Positions 1-6,718 of a stretch of 10,008 nucleotides of DNA are shown one piece after another. Numbering within the stretch: position 1 is the first letter of the stretch; every line of letters starts with the position of its first letter. Under the pieces are notes generated by a model, which saw only the letters and a list, made by a program, of their open reading frames with translations, ran no database searches and had not been told where the DNA came from. The translations under genes were made by a program, and so were the position numbers. The stretch is from Sutterella sp. (lineage in GTDB: Bacteria > Pseudomonadota > Gammaproteobacteria > Burkholderiales > Burkholderiaceae_F). The DNA is taken from the NCBI GenBank assembly GCA_019418605.1, contig DYBN01000065.1, positions 1 through 10,008 of the forward strand, in the 5' to 3' direction.

Positions 1-441
1 TTTGTTCGTCTTTGGTAGGCATGACGCGAGGGGTGTCGGCATTGTTTCAGTGCTCGAATCTTACCAGTGAGGCATCCAAATCTCTCGATTGAAATCAACG
101 CTCTGAAGGTCCGTAAAGCCCGTTTGAAGACATTGAAAACAGCTGCAGCGCAAGAGCTTCCGGCTGCGTGGGTTCAAGGGCGATGGAGGTGCCGCAGGGC
201 AACTGCATGTGAAAGATGCGGGCGGCTGCCGCGGGGACGGTCTTCTTGGCGCAAGACGCAGCAGCGCGTTCTTGCCGGATGCGGCCGGGCCAGTGTTGCG
301 TGGTGTCGATTGACGGAAGGGCCGGCCTGCGGTCACAAGCCGTCTAATCCGCAGCGATGGTAGTCCGACACCCTCTGGCCGCTCGAGAGGTGGCGGTCGT
401 AGGTCCGCCTCCAGAGTTCTCTATATGACTGGCGTGACATC

Positions 442-479
442 TGAAGCTCCTGAATTTGGAATACACAGGTGGAGCTTCA
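442..479. repeat. Perfect 9-bp inverted repeat
   Basis: TGAAGCTCC at 442-450 is exactly complementary to GGAGCTTCA at 471-479, giving a 9-bp stem with a 20-base loop. A further TG/CA pairing is possible inside after a bulge. No T-run follows on either strand, so it is not an obvious intrinsic terminator. Its role is unknown. Confidence 0.5.
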
Positions 480-506
480 TTCTTCGGGTCAAGCGAAGCG
501 GGCGTG

Positions 507-515
507 AAAAAAAAA
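507..515. repeat. Run of nine A
   Basis: Nine consecutive A lie in non-coding sequence, followed by GCTTT. No reading frame I believe in crosses the run, so a length change would have no visible coding effect. Confidence 0.6.
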
Positions 516-606
516 GCTTTGGGGTGCTTGCCACATTCGCAGGCCAACGCCCGCGAAGGGTGGTTGAAATTTTGATGAAGAAGCTTTTGTGAGGTGCCTG
601 TTCGGG

Positions 607-638
607 CTCAACGGCAAAAAGAGAAAAAACCGTTTGAG
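607..638. repeat. Inverted repeat with an A-rich loop
   Basis: CTCAACGG at 607-614 pairs with CCGTTTGAG at 630-638 if one base bulges. The loop is almost entirely A and G. On the - strand the loop reads as a T-rich stretch inside the hairpin rather than after it, so this is not a standard terminator. Confidence 0.35.
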
Positions 639-807
639 ACAGGGCGCGCATCGTGCCAAGGATGAGGGGAGAGTGCAAGCGGGGAGTAACGGATCGTTTT
701 TGGATGGGAGACAAAAAAACGGCATGCAGAGAAGATGCATCTATCTGTACAGCAGACTTGAAATGTTAAAAATTCGAAACAGACACCAAAGGATTTGACA
801 GCGGCCA

Positions 808-816
808 GGGGGGGGG
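808..816. repeat. Run of nine G upstream of the first autotransporter
   Basis: Nine consecutive G lie between CCA and CAGACTG, about 340 bases upstream of the first autotransporter start. G-runs of this length are prone to slipped-strand change in many bacteria and often control surface proteins. Here the run is not in a recognised gene, and it is not placed between visible promoter boxes. Confidence 0.6.
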
Positions 817-984
817 CAGACTGACCGCGAACTAAATCGTTGGCAATAAAAAATAAAAGAAATCCATTGATCCAAATTCCGTTTTGGCAATGTCGAAGCA
901 ATTCAATGGCTCAATTTATGAAGGCGCTCCAGCACAAATAAAACATAAATAATTAGTCGAGTGCCGGAGTTTTGGTCGAGATGG

Positions 985-1011
985 TTGTTTCGAATTTCAA
1001 TTCGGTATCTA
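985..1011 (+). promoter_or_regulatory. Possible weak promoter enclosing an inverted repeat
   Basis: A perfect inverted repeat, CGAATT-TC-AATTCG, occupies 991-1004. It is flanked by TTGTTT (985-990) and TATCTA (1006-1011), which could be poor -35 and -10 boxes at a short 15-base spacing. If real, a repressor bound to the repeat would block the promoter of the autotransporter at 1158. The boxes are weak matches, so only the repeat itself is certain. Confidence 0.2.
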
Positions 1012-1106
1012 AAAAATGCCAATGATTGTTCCGGTTTGCGATTAGCAACTCCTGCATTCCCCGTTCTGATTTTTAATAGCGAGGACCTCGGGGTTGTTGT
1101 GTTTTT

Positions 1107-1130
1107 TTCAAACAAAGAAAGATGTTTGAA
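1107..1130. promoter_or_regulatory. 8-bp inverted repeat just before the first autotransporter
   Basis: TTCAAACA (1107-1114) and TGTTTGAA (1123-1130) are perfect reverse complements around an 8-base purine spacer. The element ends 27 bases before the start codon. It could be an operator or a leader hairpin that affects translation; the sequence does not say which. Confidence 0.35.
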
Positions 1131-1157
1131 TTTGTCCTGAGAAAATGGTGTTGAATC

Positions 1158-3359
1158 ATGGTGTCAAATACTAACTTTAGACTCACTGCTGCAGCGGCGG
1201 CGGTGTCTGCAATGCTGTCCGGCTTCATTTCCATGCCCGCTTGTGCTGAGTCAATGCAAATGGATGGTGGCAGCAATTCAATTGATGCGGATGTTGAATA
1301 TACGAATGGCGAAAATTCTACTGCTATTGGACTGACAAATAATGCAGAGCTGCATTTGAACGGAAACGTCTCTGCCAATGTGAATTACATCGGCAAGGGT
1401 TACTCGGACACGGGGGCGGCCGTCAAGGCTGATTCCGGCAGTAAGATTTTTCTTGGGTCTTCGACAACGGAGCAAATCAACGTCACAGCCAACGGCCCCT
1501 ATGTTAACGGCATCTGGGCTAACAACCCGAATAGTAGTGTAACGGTTGAAGGAAAAAATTTGACCATTGCGGTTACCTCGGACTTTGCTGACGGCACGCC
1601 GCAAACAGCAGGTATTTATGCTCAAGGAAACACAAGCTTAGACGGTATTTCGGAAAATTCTCCTGCGGTTATCATTAATGCAGAAAATACGGTCATCACT
1701 GTAGATGTTCAGAATAGTGACGGCGGCGATTATGCTGTTTCAGCCATTAATGCAACCTCTAATGGTATTGTGAAGATCAATGGGAACTTAAGGGTTGTTG
1801 CACCCTATGCGATTAGCGTACGAGGACATTCCCTTTTAACCATCAATGAAGCCAACGCTGACCGAGTTGTTCAAATTGAAGGAATAATTCAGTACGCTGG
1901 AGATGGTAACTCGTCAACCAATCTTGACACAGATGTCCTGATCAATCTAAAGGGAAGTAATTCCTATTGGACCGGTAATATAATGACGTACAGTCAGGAA
2001 GCGCAAAAGACGGAACTTGGCCTTTCCGACAAAGCTCAGTGGAATGTGAAGGCTGATATTCCCGATCCGACTGCTTCGGTTCTTAAAGTCCAGGAACTCA
2101 GGATGGATGACGGCATCATCAATGCGGAGCGCGCCGATCAGGATATTCTTGTCGGCAACCTGACGCTGAGCGCTCGAGGCGGTACGTTTAATACCGTGAC
2201 GGAAATGAGCGAGGATGGTAGCTCTTTCCAGAGTGCCAATCTCTCGATTGAGTCCGTGGCGCTTGGCGATGAATCAACCAGTGGATTAACCGTTAATTAC
2301 ACGGGAATTACCTCCGATCAGCTTACCCAGACGAATGCTGAGACGCTCAGCGCAGTTGATGCGGCCCCGGGAGCTGAAAATCTGGCTTTGACCGAAGTGG
2401 TTGAAGAAGGCAACATCAACGGACGCTGGGTGCGGACCACTGACAGCGAGGGCAATACATCGGTCACGCAGGCTGCCAACGTCAAGCTCGCCAACTACAG
2501 CGCCGTCAACGCCATGAGCCTTGTGCAGTGGCGTAACGAAATCAACCACCTCACGAAGCGCTTGGGCGACATCCGCGCCTCCGAGGGCACGATCGGCGCA
2601 TGGGCGCGCGTCTACGGCGGCGAATCGCAGTGGGGCGGTGCAAACGAAGTCGAAATGGACCACACGACGATTCAGGTGGGCGGCGACTACCGCATCAACA
2701 ACCACTGGATCGTTGGCGGGGCCTTCTCCTATACGGATTCGAGCGCTGATCTCTCCAACGGCGACGCCGACGGCGACAGCTACAGCATCGCTGCCTACGC
2801 GACCTACACGGCCGACGGCGGCTCGTTCCTCGACTTGATCGCCCGCTACGGGTATCTCAAAAACGACATCACGGCGGGCAACATGAGCCTTGAGACGGGC
2901 TCGAGCGCCTTCAGCCTCTCGGCCGAGACGGGCCACACGTTCCGGTTTTTGGACGAGCGCGCCTATATTGAGCCGCAGATTGAAGTCACCTACGGCTTTA
3001 TCGCCGGAGACGACGACACGGCCTCCAACGGCGTGAGAATCGAGCAGGACGACTTCCAGAATCTCATCACGCGCGTGGGCGTGCGTGCGGGCTTTGACTT
3101 CCCCGAAAAGAAGGGGTCTCTCTACGGCATGGTCTCGTACTCCTACGACTGGCTGGGCGACGCTGACGGCACGGCTTCTCAAGGGGCGCTCAGACAGGAA
3201 CTTTCGGAGGACCTGGGCGGCGGCTGGGTCACCTACGGCATTGGCGCGCAGATCATGATGGGCAAGAGCGCCTACTTCTACGGCGAACTTGAACGCACCT
3301 CGGGCGGAGACATCGACAATCCGTATCTCTTCTCGGCTGGCGTGCGCTGGACGTTCTAA
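1158..3359 (+). CDS. Autotransporter with beta-helical passenger (type V secretion), copy 1
   Basis: This 733-residue protein carries its own outer-membrane pore. Residues 1-30 form a Sec signal peptide (FRL, an Ala-rich hydrophobic stretch, probable cleavage after ACA). Residues 31 to about 439 are an acidic passenger rich in Asn, Ser, Thr and Gly, with short repeating strands typical of a beta-helix. I see no protease (GDSGS) or GDSL lipase motif, so adhesion or another surface role is more likely than catalysis. From about 440 a helix (NEINHLTKRLGDIRAS) leads into the barrel (GAWARVYGGES), which ends in the BAM-recognised Trp-Thr-Phe. The mature protein has no Cys. The start was chosen for the signal peptide; only a weak GAGAAA (1139-1144) serves as ribosome-binding site. 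Its barrel is nearly identical to that of the gene at 4388, while the passengers are diverged. A strong terminator follows. Confidence 0.93.
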   Translation: MVSNTNFRLTAAAAAVSAMLSGFISMPACAESMQMDGGSNSIDADVEYTNGENSTAIGLTNNAELHLNGNVSANVNYIGKGYSDTGAAVKADSGSKIFLGSSTTEQINVTANGPYVNGIWANNPNSSVTVEGKNLTIAVTSDFADGTPQTAGIYAQGNTSLDGISENSPAVIINAENTVITVDVQNSDGGDYAVSAINATSNGIVKINGNLRVVAPYAISVRGHSLLTINEANADRVVQIEGIIQYAGDGNSSTNLDTDVLINLKGSNSYWTGNIMTYSQEAQKTELGLSDKAQWNVKADIPDPTASVLKVQELRMDDGIINAERADQDILVGNLTLSARGGTFNTVTEMSEDGSSFQSANLSIESVALGDESTSGLTVNYTGITSDQLTQTNAETLSAVDAAPGAENLALTEVVEEGNINGRWVRTTDSEGNTSVTQAANVKLANYSAVNAMSLVQWRNEINHLTKRLGDIRASEGTIGAWARVYGGESQWGGANEVEMDHTTIQVGGDYRINNHWIVGGAFSYTDSSADLSNGDADGDSYSIAAYATYTADGGSFLDLIARYGYLKNDITAGNMSLETGSSAFSLSAETGHTFRFLDERAYIEPQIEVTYGFIAGDDDTASNGVRIEQDDFQNLITRVGVRAGFDFPEKKGSLYGMVSYSYDWLGDADGTASQGALRQELSEDLGGGWVTYGIGAQIMMGKSAYFYGELERTSGGDIDNPYLFSAGVRWTF

Positions 3360-3404
3360 GAAGCTCAAAACGCAGCGCGCCTCTTCTGATCCCGGCGCGC
3401 CGCG
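2475..3404 (+). repeat. Duplicated barrel module, copy 1
   Basis: From GCCAACGTCAAGCT at 2475 to the stop codon, these 885 bases align without a gap to 5786-6670 in the second autotransporter. Similarity continues past the stop to a shared 20-base block, TCTGATCCCGGCGCGCCGCG, at 3385-3404 and 6699-6718. The encoded 294 residues differ at 16 positions. The two copies are direct repeats whose starts lie 3,311 bases apart. Confidence 0.9.
3375..3400 (+). terminator. GC stem-loop after the first autotransporter
   Basis: GCGCGCC (3375-3381) pairs with GGCGCGC (3394-3400) around a 12-base loop, 15 bases after the stop codon. No T-run follows. A similar stem follows the second autotransporter, so it belongs to the duplicated unit. 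It may protect the 3' end of the mRNA rather than terminate transcription. Confidence 0.35.
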
Positions 3405-3422
3405 CGTTGATTGCCTGAAACC

Positions 3423-3479
3423 CGCGGCTCGTTTTGCGGGCGGCCTGCGCCGCTTCCAAAACGGGCCGCGTTTTTGTTT
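3423..3479 (+). terminator. Strong rho-independent terminator of the first autotransporter
   Basis: CGCGGCTCGTTTTG (3423-3436) pairs with CAAAACGGGCCGCG (3457-3470) over 14 bp with a single G-T wobble. The stem is followed directly by TTTTTGTTT. This is the clearest intrinsic terminator in the window and shows that the two autotransporters are separate transcription units. Confidence 0.85.
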
Positions 3480-3525
3480 CCAAGGCCCCCATGCCGCGAG
3501 CCTTGCTTCTCAAAGGAGCGCGGAC

Positions 3526-3711
3526 ATGAGTTTTTGCCGCTTCGAGGTGTCCCGCTCTTGTCTTGGGAACTTGCCGGGGATTTCCTTTTGCCCGCTCTTT
3601 TTACGGCGTTTGCCGAGTGCTCCGCCACCATCTTTGCGATGCAGCCCGAGCGGGTTTCGCCTCTCTCATTGGCCGGCACATCGAACCTGCGAAGAATGCG
3701 GGCGAGAGTGA
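3526..3711 (+). CDS. Possible small protein of 61 residues
   Basis: The only support is a good start: AAGGAG at 3513-3518, seven bases before the ATG at 3526. The 61-residue product begins MSFCRFEVSR and ends CEECGRE. It contains five Cys and many Pro, Arg and Ser, and has no membrane segment or known motif. It lies alone just after the strong terminator of the first autotransporter and would need its own promoter, which I do not see. Other frames over the same bases are also open, so the ORF may be chance or the broken start of a decayed gene. Confidence 0.18.
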   Translation: MSFCRFEVSRSCLGNLPGISFCPLFLRRLPSAPPPSLRCSPSGFRLSHWPAHRTCEECGRE

Positions 3712-4341
3712 TGTTGGCGTACAGCGTTTTGTCGTACGATTTTGATAAATCAAAGCCAAAAGCGCTGAAAATCCACCCCTGATGCGCCGGCATCCTGAAA
3801 AAGCCCGGCTGAGTGCTTTCGGGTGTGTGCGGTCCGGTCGTTTCGCAGGATCGGCGCCCGCATCTGGAGATCCCGGCACAAGACGCTTGCCTCGCGCGGC
3901 TTTTCAAGCTGTTCGGCTGGTCGTACCTTGAGCAGCTCCGGCTTGAGCGCGCCGCGCGCTGGGGATCTGCATCACAAGAAACTGCCCGCAGGTCGGCATG
4001 GCGTTGGGCTTGTCTGTGTTTGGCAAGCGCATCAAAGAAGGACGGCTGGTCATCCTTGCTCCGCTTGCCTTTCCATGACGGCGGCGATGCGCGGCCTTCA
4101 AGATTCGTGTCCATGGTCAACTTGGGATCGATTCGAGTTTAGACTTGGATTACTCCAAAAAATTCAACGAACTGCATTTGAGCTCTGAGCTTGACGGCAC
4201 GCGGGCGAGCTGCGGCATCGGCATGCAGATCAATGCAACGGACGCCTTGAGGGGCGATGGCCCGCTTGAGTGCGCCAACGGCGGCGATTGTCAGGACGCG
4301 TGTCGCTGTTTGGCCGCTCGGGGGCAATCTTTCCCCGAAAA

Positions 4342-4355
4342 AAATGCGCGCATTT
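4342..4355. promoter_or_regulatory. Perfect 14-bp palindrome before the second autotransporter
   Basis: AAATGCGCGCATTT reads the same on both strands and ends 32 bases before the start codon at 4388. Just upstream is a small GGGG/CCCC stem (4321-4336). The distance to the start is similar to that of the inverted repeat before the first autotransporter, but the sequences differ. It is a candidate operator for a dimeric regulator. Confidence 0.35.
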
Positions 4356-4377
4356 CAAGGCGTCTTTATTTAAAACC

Positions 4378-4385
4378 GGAGAGGG
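4378..4385 (+). promoter_or_regulatory. Ribosome-binding site that sets the second autotransporter start
   Basis: The purine run GGAGAGGG lies two bases before the ATG at 4388. Together with the signal peptide that follows, it favours this start over the in-frame TTG at 4145. The spacing is short if the whole run is used and normal if only GGAG pairs. Confidence 0.6.
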
Positions 4386-4387
4386 CA

Positions 4388-6670
4388 ATGGCAATTGCAA
4401 ATTTCAAACTTACCCTTGCGGCTGGTGCTCTATTGTTTGCCTTGCCGGCATTTGCCTCTCCGTCCATTGTTGGTGGAGAAGGAGCGTCTGATTTTCCAGA
4501 CAATATTTCCATTGATGGAAACGGAATGCTGGCTTATACCAATAATGATGATGGATCCAAGGATTATGCTTTGTTTGGTGTTTTTCCAAGCGGCCATTCC
4601 TTGTCATTTACCGGGCAGCAGATTTCGATCAACGTCTATGCGCATCAGGTGATAGATGCTGAGACGCGACAAGCCCTGCAGGGTGTTGGCATCGATGCCG
4701 GCGGCGGGTCGACGGTTGTTCTTGGCGGCTCTGGCAGCGCTGTTTCCATAAACGTTGACAGCGACCGCACCATTATGGGGATTCGGGCCGTTGGAAATTT
4801 CCAGGATGGAAATTCCTATGTTGAAATTAATGGGGATTCATTTGTATTAAACGCAGAGTCTTATTCTGAACGTCCGGACAGCAGTTTCGTTTTTGGCTTG
4901 CTTGCACAAAATCTCACGTATGGAGAAACTTCAGCACCAGTTGAGGAAAGGACAAAAATAGTTGTCAATTCTGAAAACACTTACATCAATGTCAAATCCG
5001 CCGCGGAGGGGCAATCGGCCGCATTGGCTGCGATGACCGAGGGAATTCTTGAAGTCAACGGCAATCTCCATGCTGTTGGCGACGAAGCAATTGTTGCCTA
5101 TGAAGGCGCCAGCGTGACGATTAATAAGAATTCCGATAAAACCGTACAACTTGTCGGCGATATTTATTTTAACTATGATGAAAATGTTTCTCCAACAGAG
5201 GTTGACGCCAAAGTCGTTGTCAATTTAAGCGGGCCTGAGTCTTATTGGAAGGGCAACGCCAAGACGTCTTACAGTGCGGGGGCCTCGGAGCGATCGCTGA
5301 ATATGAATATCTCTGGTCTTGAACTGGGGATTTCCAATGGCGCGCAGTGGTCGCCGACACTGATCGAAGAAAGCTCGGACCCTGAGAGCGGCATTGCAGA
5401 AATTGCCGTTCACGCACTCACGCTCAACGATGGAATTATCAATTTGGAGCAAGGCGGCGCGCAGGAAATTCACATTAAAAACCTTCAAGGCACCGGCGGC
5501 ACGGTGAACTCCTTTGTCGAGAAAACTTCCGACGGACAATTCGTTGCGCCGCGAATGGTCGTTGAGAGTGTCGTGCCGTCAGAAACAGCCCCGACGCTTC
5601 ACGTCAATTATCAAGGCATTACATCTGACAATCTCAGCGACCCTCAAAAGGACATGGAGACGCTCGCCTCAAGCATCTCCGCCGACGGCGCCCGGAAGGT
5701 CTACATGACGCAGGAAGGCAACATTCGCGGCGCCGTTGCGATGCTTGAAGATGCCGCTGGTGAGAGATCAGAAGTCACTCAATCAGCCAACGTCAAGCTT
5801 TCCAACTACAGCGCCGTCAACGCCATGGGACTTGTTGAGTGGCGCAACGAAATCAACCACCTCACGAAGCGCCTGGGCGACATCCGCGCATCCGAGGGCA
5901 CGATCGGCGCGTGGGCGCGCGTCTACGGCGGCGAATCGCAGTGGGGCGGCGCAAACGAAGTCGAAATGGATCACACGACGATTCAGGCGGGCGGCGACTG
6001 CCGCATCAACAACCACTGGATCGTCGGGGCAGCCTTCTCCTACACGGATTCGAGCGCTGATCTCTCCAACGGCAAGGCCGAGGGCGACACCTACAGCATC
6101 GCTGCCTACGCGACTTATACGGCCGAGGGAGGCTCGTTTCTTGACTTGATCGCCCGCTACGGGTATCTCAAAAACGACATCACGGCGGGCAACATGCGCC
6201 TTGAGACGGGCTCGAGCGCCTTTAGCCTCTCGGCCGAGACGGGGCACACGTTCAGGTTCCTGGACGAGCGCGCCTACATTGAGCCGCAGATTGAAGTCAC
6301 CTACGGCTTTATCGCCGGAGACGACGACACGGCCTCCAACGGTGTGAGAATCGAGCAGGACAAGTTCGAAAACCTCATCACGCGCGTGGGCGTGCGCGCG
6401 GGCTTTGACTTTCCTGAAAAGAAGGGGTCGCTCTACGGCATGGTCTCGTACTCCTACGACTGGCTGGGCGACGCCGACGGCACGGCCTCTCAGGGGGCGC
6501 TTGCGCAGGAGCTCTCCCAAGACTTGGGCGGCGGCTGGGTCACCTACGGCATCGGCGCGCAGATCATGATGGGCAAGAGCGCGTACTTCTACGGCGAACT
6601 TGAACGCACCTCGGGCGGGGATATTGAGAATCCCTATCTCTTCTCGGCGGGCGTGCGCTGGACGTTCTAA
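4388..6670 (+). CDS. Autotransporter with beta-helical passenger (type V secretion), copy 2
   Basis: This 760-residue protein is a paralogue of the autotransporter at 1158. Residues 1-23 are a Sec signal peptide (ANFKLTLAAGALLFALPAFA, cleavage before SPS). The passenger spans about 24-466 and is roughly 30 residues longer than in copy 1 after signal cleavage. Both passengers share landmarks in the same order: an (A/S)ENT block (about 195-198 here, 175-178 in copy 1), NGNL, SYW(K/T)GN, DGIIN and a VNY.GITSD segment near the C-end, but most other positions differ. No catalytic motif is visible. The helix EINHLTKRLGDIR and the barrel follow from about 467, ending in WTF. Residue 538 is Cys where copy 1 has Tyr, the only Cys after the signal peptide. 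I see no promoter. The product should be secreted through the inner membrane and inserted in the outer membrane. Confidence 0.93.
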   Translation: MAIANFKLTLAAGALLFALPAFASPSIVGGEGASDFPDNISIDGNGMLAYTNNDDGSKDYALFGVFPSGHSLSFTGQQISINVYAHQVIDAETRQALQGVGIDAGGGSTVVLGGSGSAVSINVDSDRTIMGIRAVGNFQDGNSYVEINGDSFVLNAESYSERPDSSFVFGLLAQNLTYGETSAPVEERTKIVVNSENTYINVKSAAEGQSAALAAMTEGILEVNGNLHAVGDEAIVAYEGASVTINKNSDKTVQLVGDIYFNYDENVSPTEVDAKVVVNLSGPESYWKGNAKTSYSAGASERSLNMNISGLELGISNGAQWSPTLIEESSDPESGIAEIAVHALTLNDGIINLEQGGAQEIHIKNLQGTGGTVNSFVEKTSDGQFVAPRMVVESVVPSETAPTLHVNYQGITSDNLSDPQKDMETLASSISADGARKVYMTQEGNIRGAVAMLEDAAGERSEVTQSANVKLSNYSAVNAMGLVEWRNEINHLTKRLGDIRASEGTIGAWARVYGGESQWGGANEVEMDHTTIQAGGDCRINNHWIVGAAFSYTDSSADLSNGKAEGDTYSIAAYATYTAEGGSFLDLIARYGYLKNDITAGNMRLETGSSAFSLSAETGHTFRFLDERAYIEPQIEVTYGFIAGDDDTASNGVRIEQDKFENLITRVGVRAGFDFPEKKGSLYGMVSYSYDWLGDADGTASQGALAQELSQDLGGGWVTYGIGAQIMMGKSAYFYGELERTSGGDIENPYLFSAGVRWTF

Positions 6671-6718
6671 GCGGGCCAAAAAGCGCAGCCGCGCCGCGTC
6701 TGATCCCGGCGCGCCGCG
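5786..6718 (+). repeat. Duplicated barrel module, copy 2
   Basis: This is the second copy of the barrel-coding direct repeat described at 2475. It includes the stop codon and the shared 20-base block at 6699-6718. Coding differences from copy 1 cluster in three short stretches (helix and first strands, SNGKAEGDT, and QDKFEN), with long identical runs between them. Confidence 0.9.
6690..6713 (+). terminator. GC stem-loop after the second autotransporter
   Basis: CGCGCCG (6690-6696) pairs with CGGCGCG (6707-6713) around a 10-base loop, about 20 bases after the stop codon. It is followed by CCGCGTTTGCTGTTGCTTTC, which is only weakly T-rich. It corresponds to the stem at 3375-3400. The strong second terminator found after copy 1 is absent here. 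Confidence 0.4.

Larger units (their letters stand above)
1..1157. other. Gene-poor region upstream of the first autotransporter
   Basis: I find no convincing gene here. Open frames occur on both strands but lack a good ribosome-binding site and resemble no family I know. On the - strand a short ATG frame (208 to 95, 37 codons, protein ending GLYGPSER) sits within a longer open frame and could be a gene remnant. At the left edge, - strand ATGs at 22 (MPTKDEQ...) and at 42 read out of the window and could begin a gene, but neither has a visible Shine-Dalgarno sequence. Composition changes along the stretch: it is GC-rich to about 350, mixed to about 820, then AT-rich (20 G+C in 60 bases at 901-960). 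Inverted repeats and homopolymer runs are listed separately. A TTGACA at 795-800 has no matching -10 box. Confidence 0.6.
3480..4387. other. Region between the autotransporters without a convincing gene
   Basis: About 900 bases of mixed composition have fragmentary open frames on both strands, none recognised. Locally protein-like pieces appear in different frames. Examples are a - strand stretch reading GFDLSKSYDKTLYANITLAR around 3690-3750, and a + strand frame reading LLPALFTAFAECSATIF. This is what a frameshifted gene remnant would look like, but I cannot name a parent. The last 243 bases are open in frame with the second autotransporter from a TTG at 4145, but that part lies before its signal peptide and is treated as untranslated. 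Confidence 0.5.

Noticed and set aside
795..800. A TTGACA -35 box
   Set aside because: The bases 15-19 downstream contain the G run and no -10-like sequence.
1233..1247. A lipoprotein lipobox in the first autotransporter (MPAC)
   Set aside because: Pro at -2 does not fit a lipobox, and cleavage one residue later at ACA fits a normal signal peptidase.
2286..3368. A 360-residue open frame on the - strand across the first barrel
   Set aside because: It is a by-product of GC-rich codons in the real + strand gene, and the same shadow appears over the second barrel (5783-6679). The proteins look like no family.
3365..4120. A 251-residue - strand open frame between the autotransporters
   Set aside because: It runs through the strong + strand terminator, has low-complexity Arg/Ser-rich composition and matches nothing I recognise; only a part looks protein-like.
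4139..4327. A 62-residue - strand open frame ahead of the second autotransporter
   Set aside because: It begins at TTG with a poor ribosome-binding site and has no recognisable motif.
4145..4387. An 81-codon N-terminal extension of the second autotransporter from TTG
   Set aside because: It precedes a clear signal peptide, has no ribosome-binding site, and copy 1 has no such extension. The ATG at 4388 has both signals.
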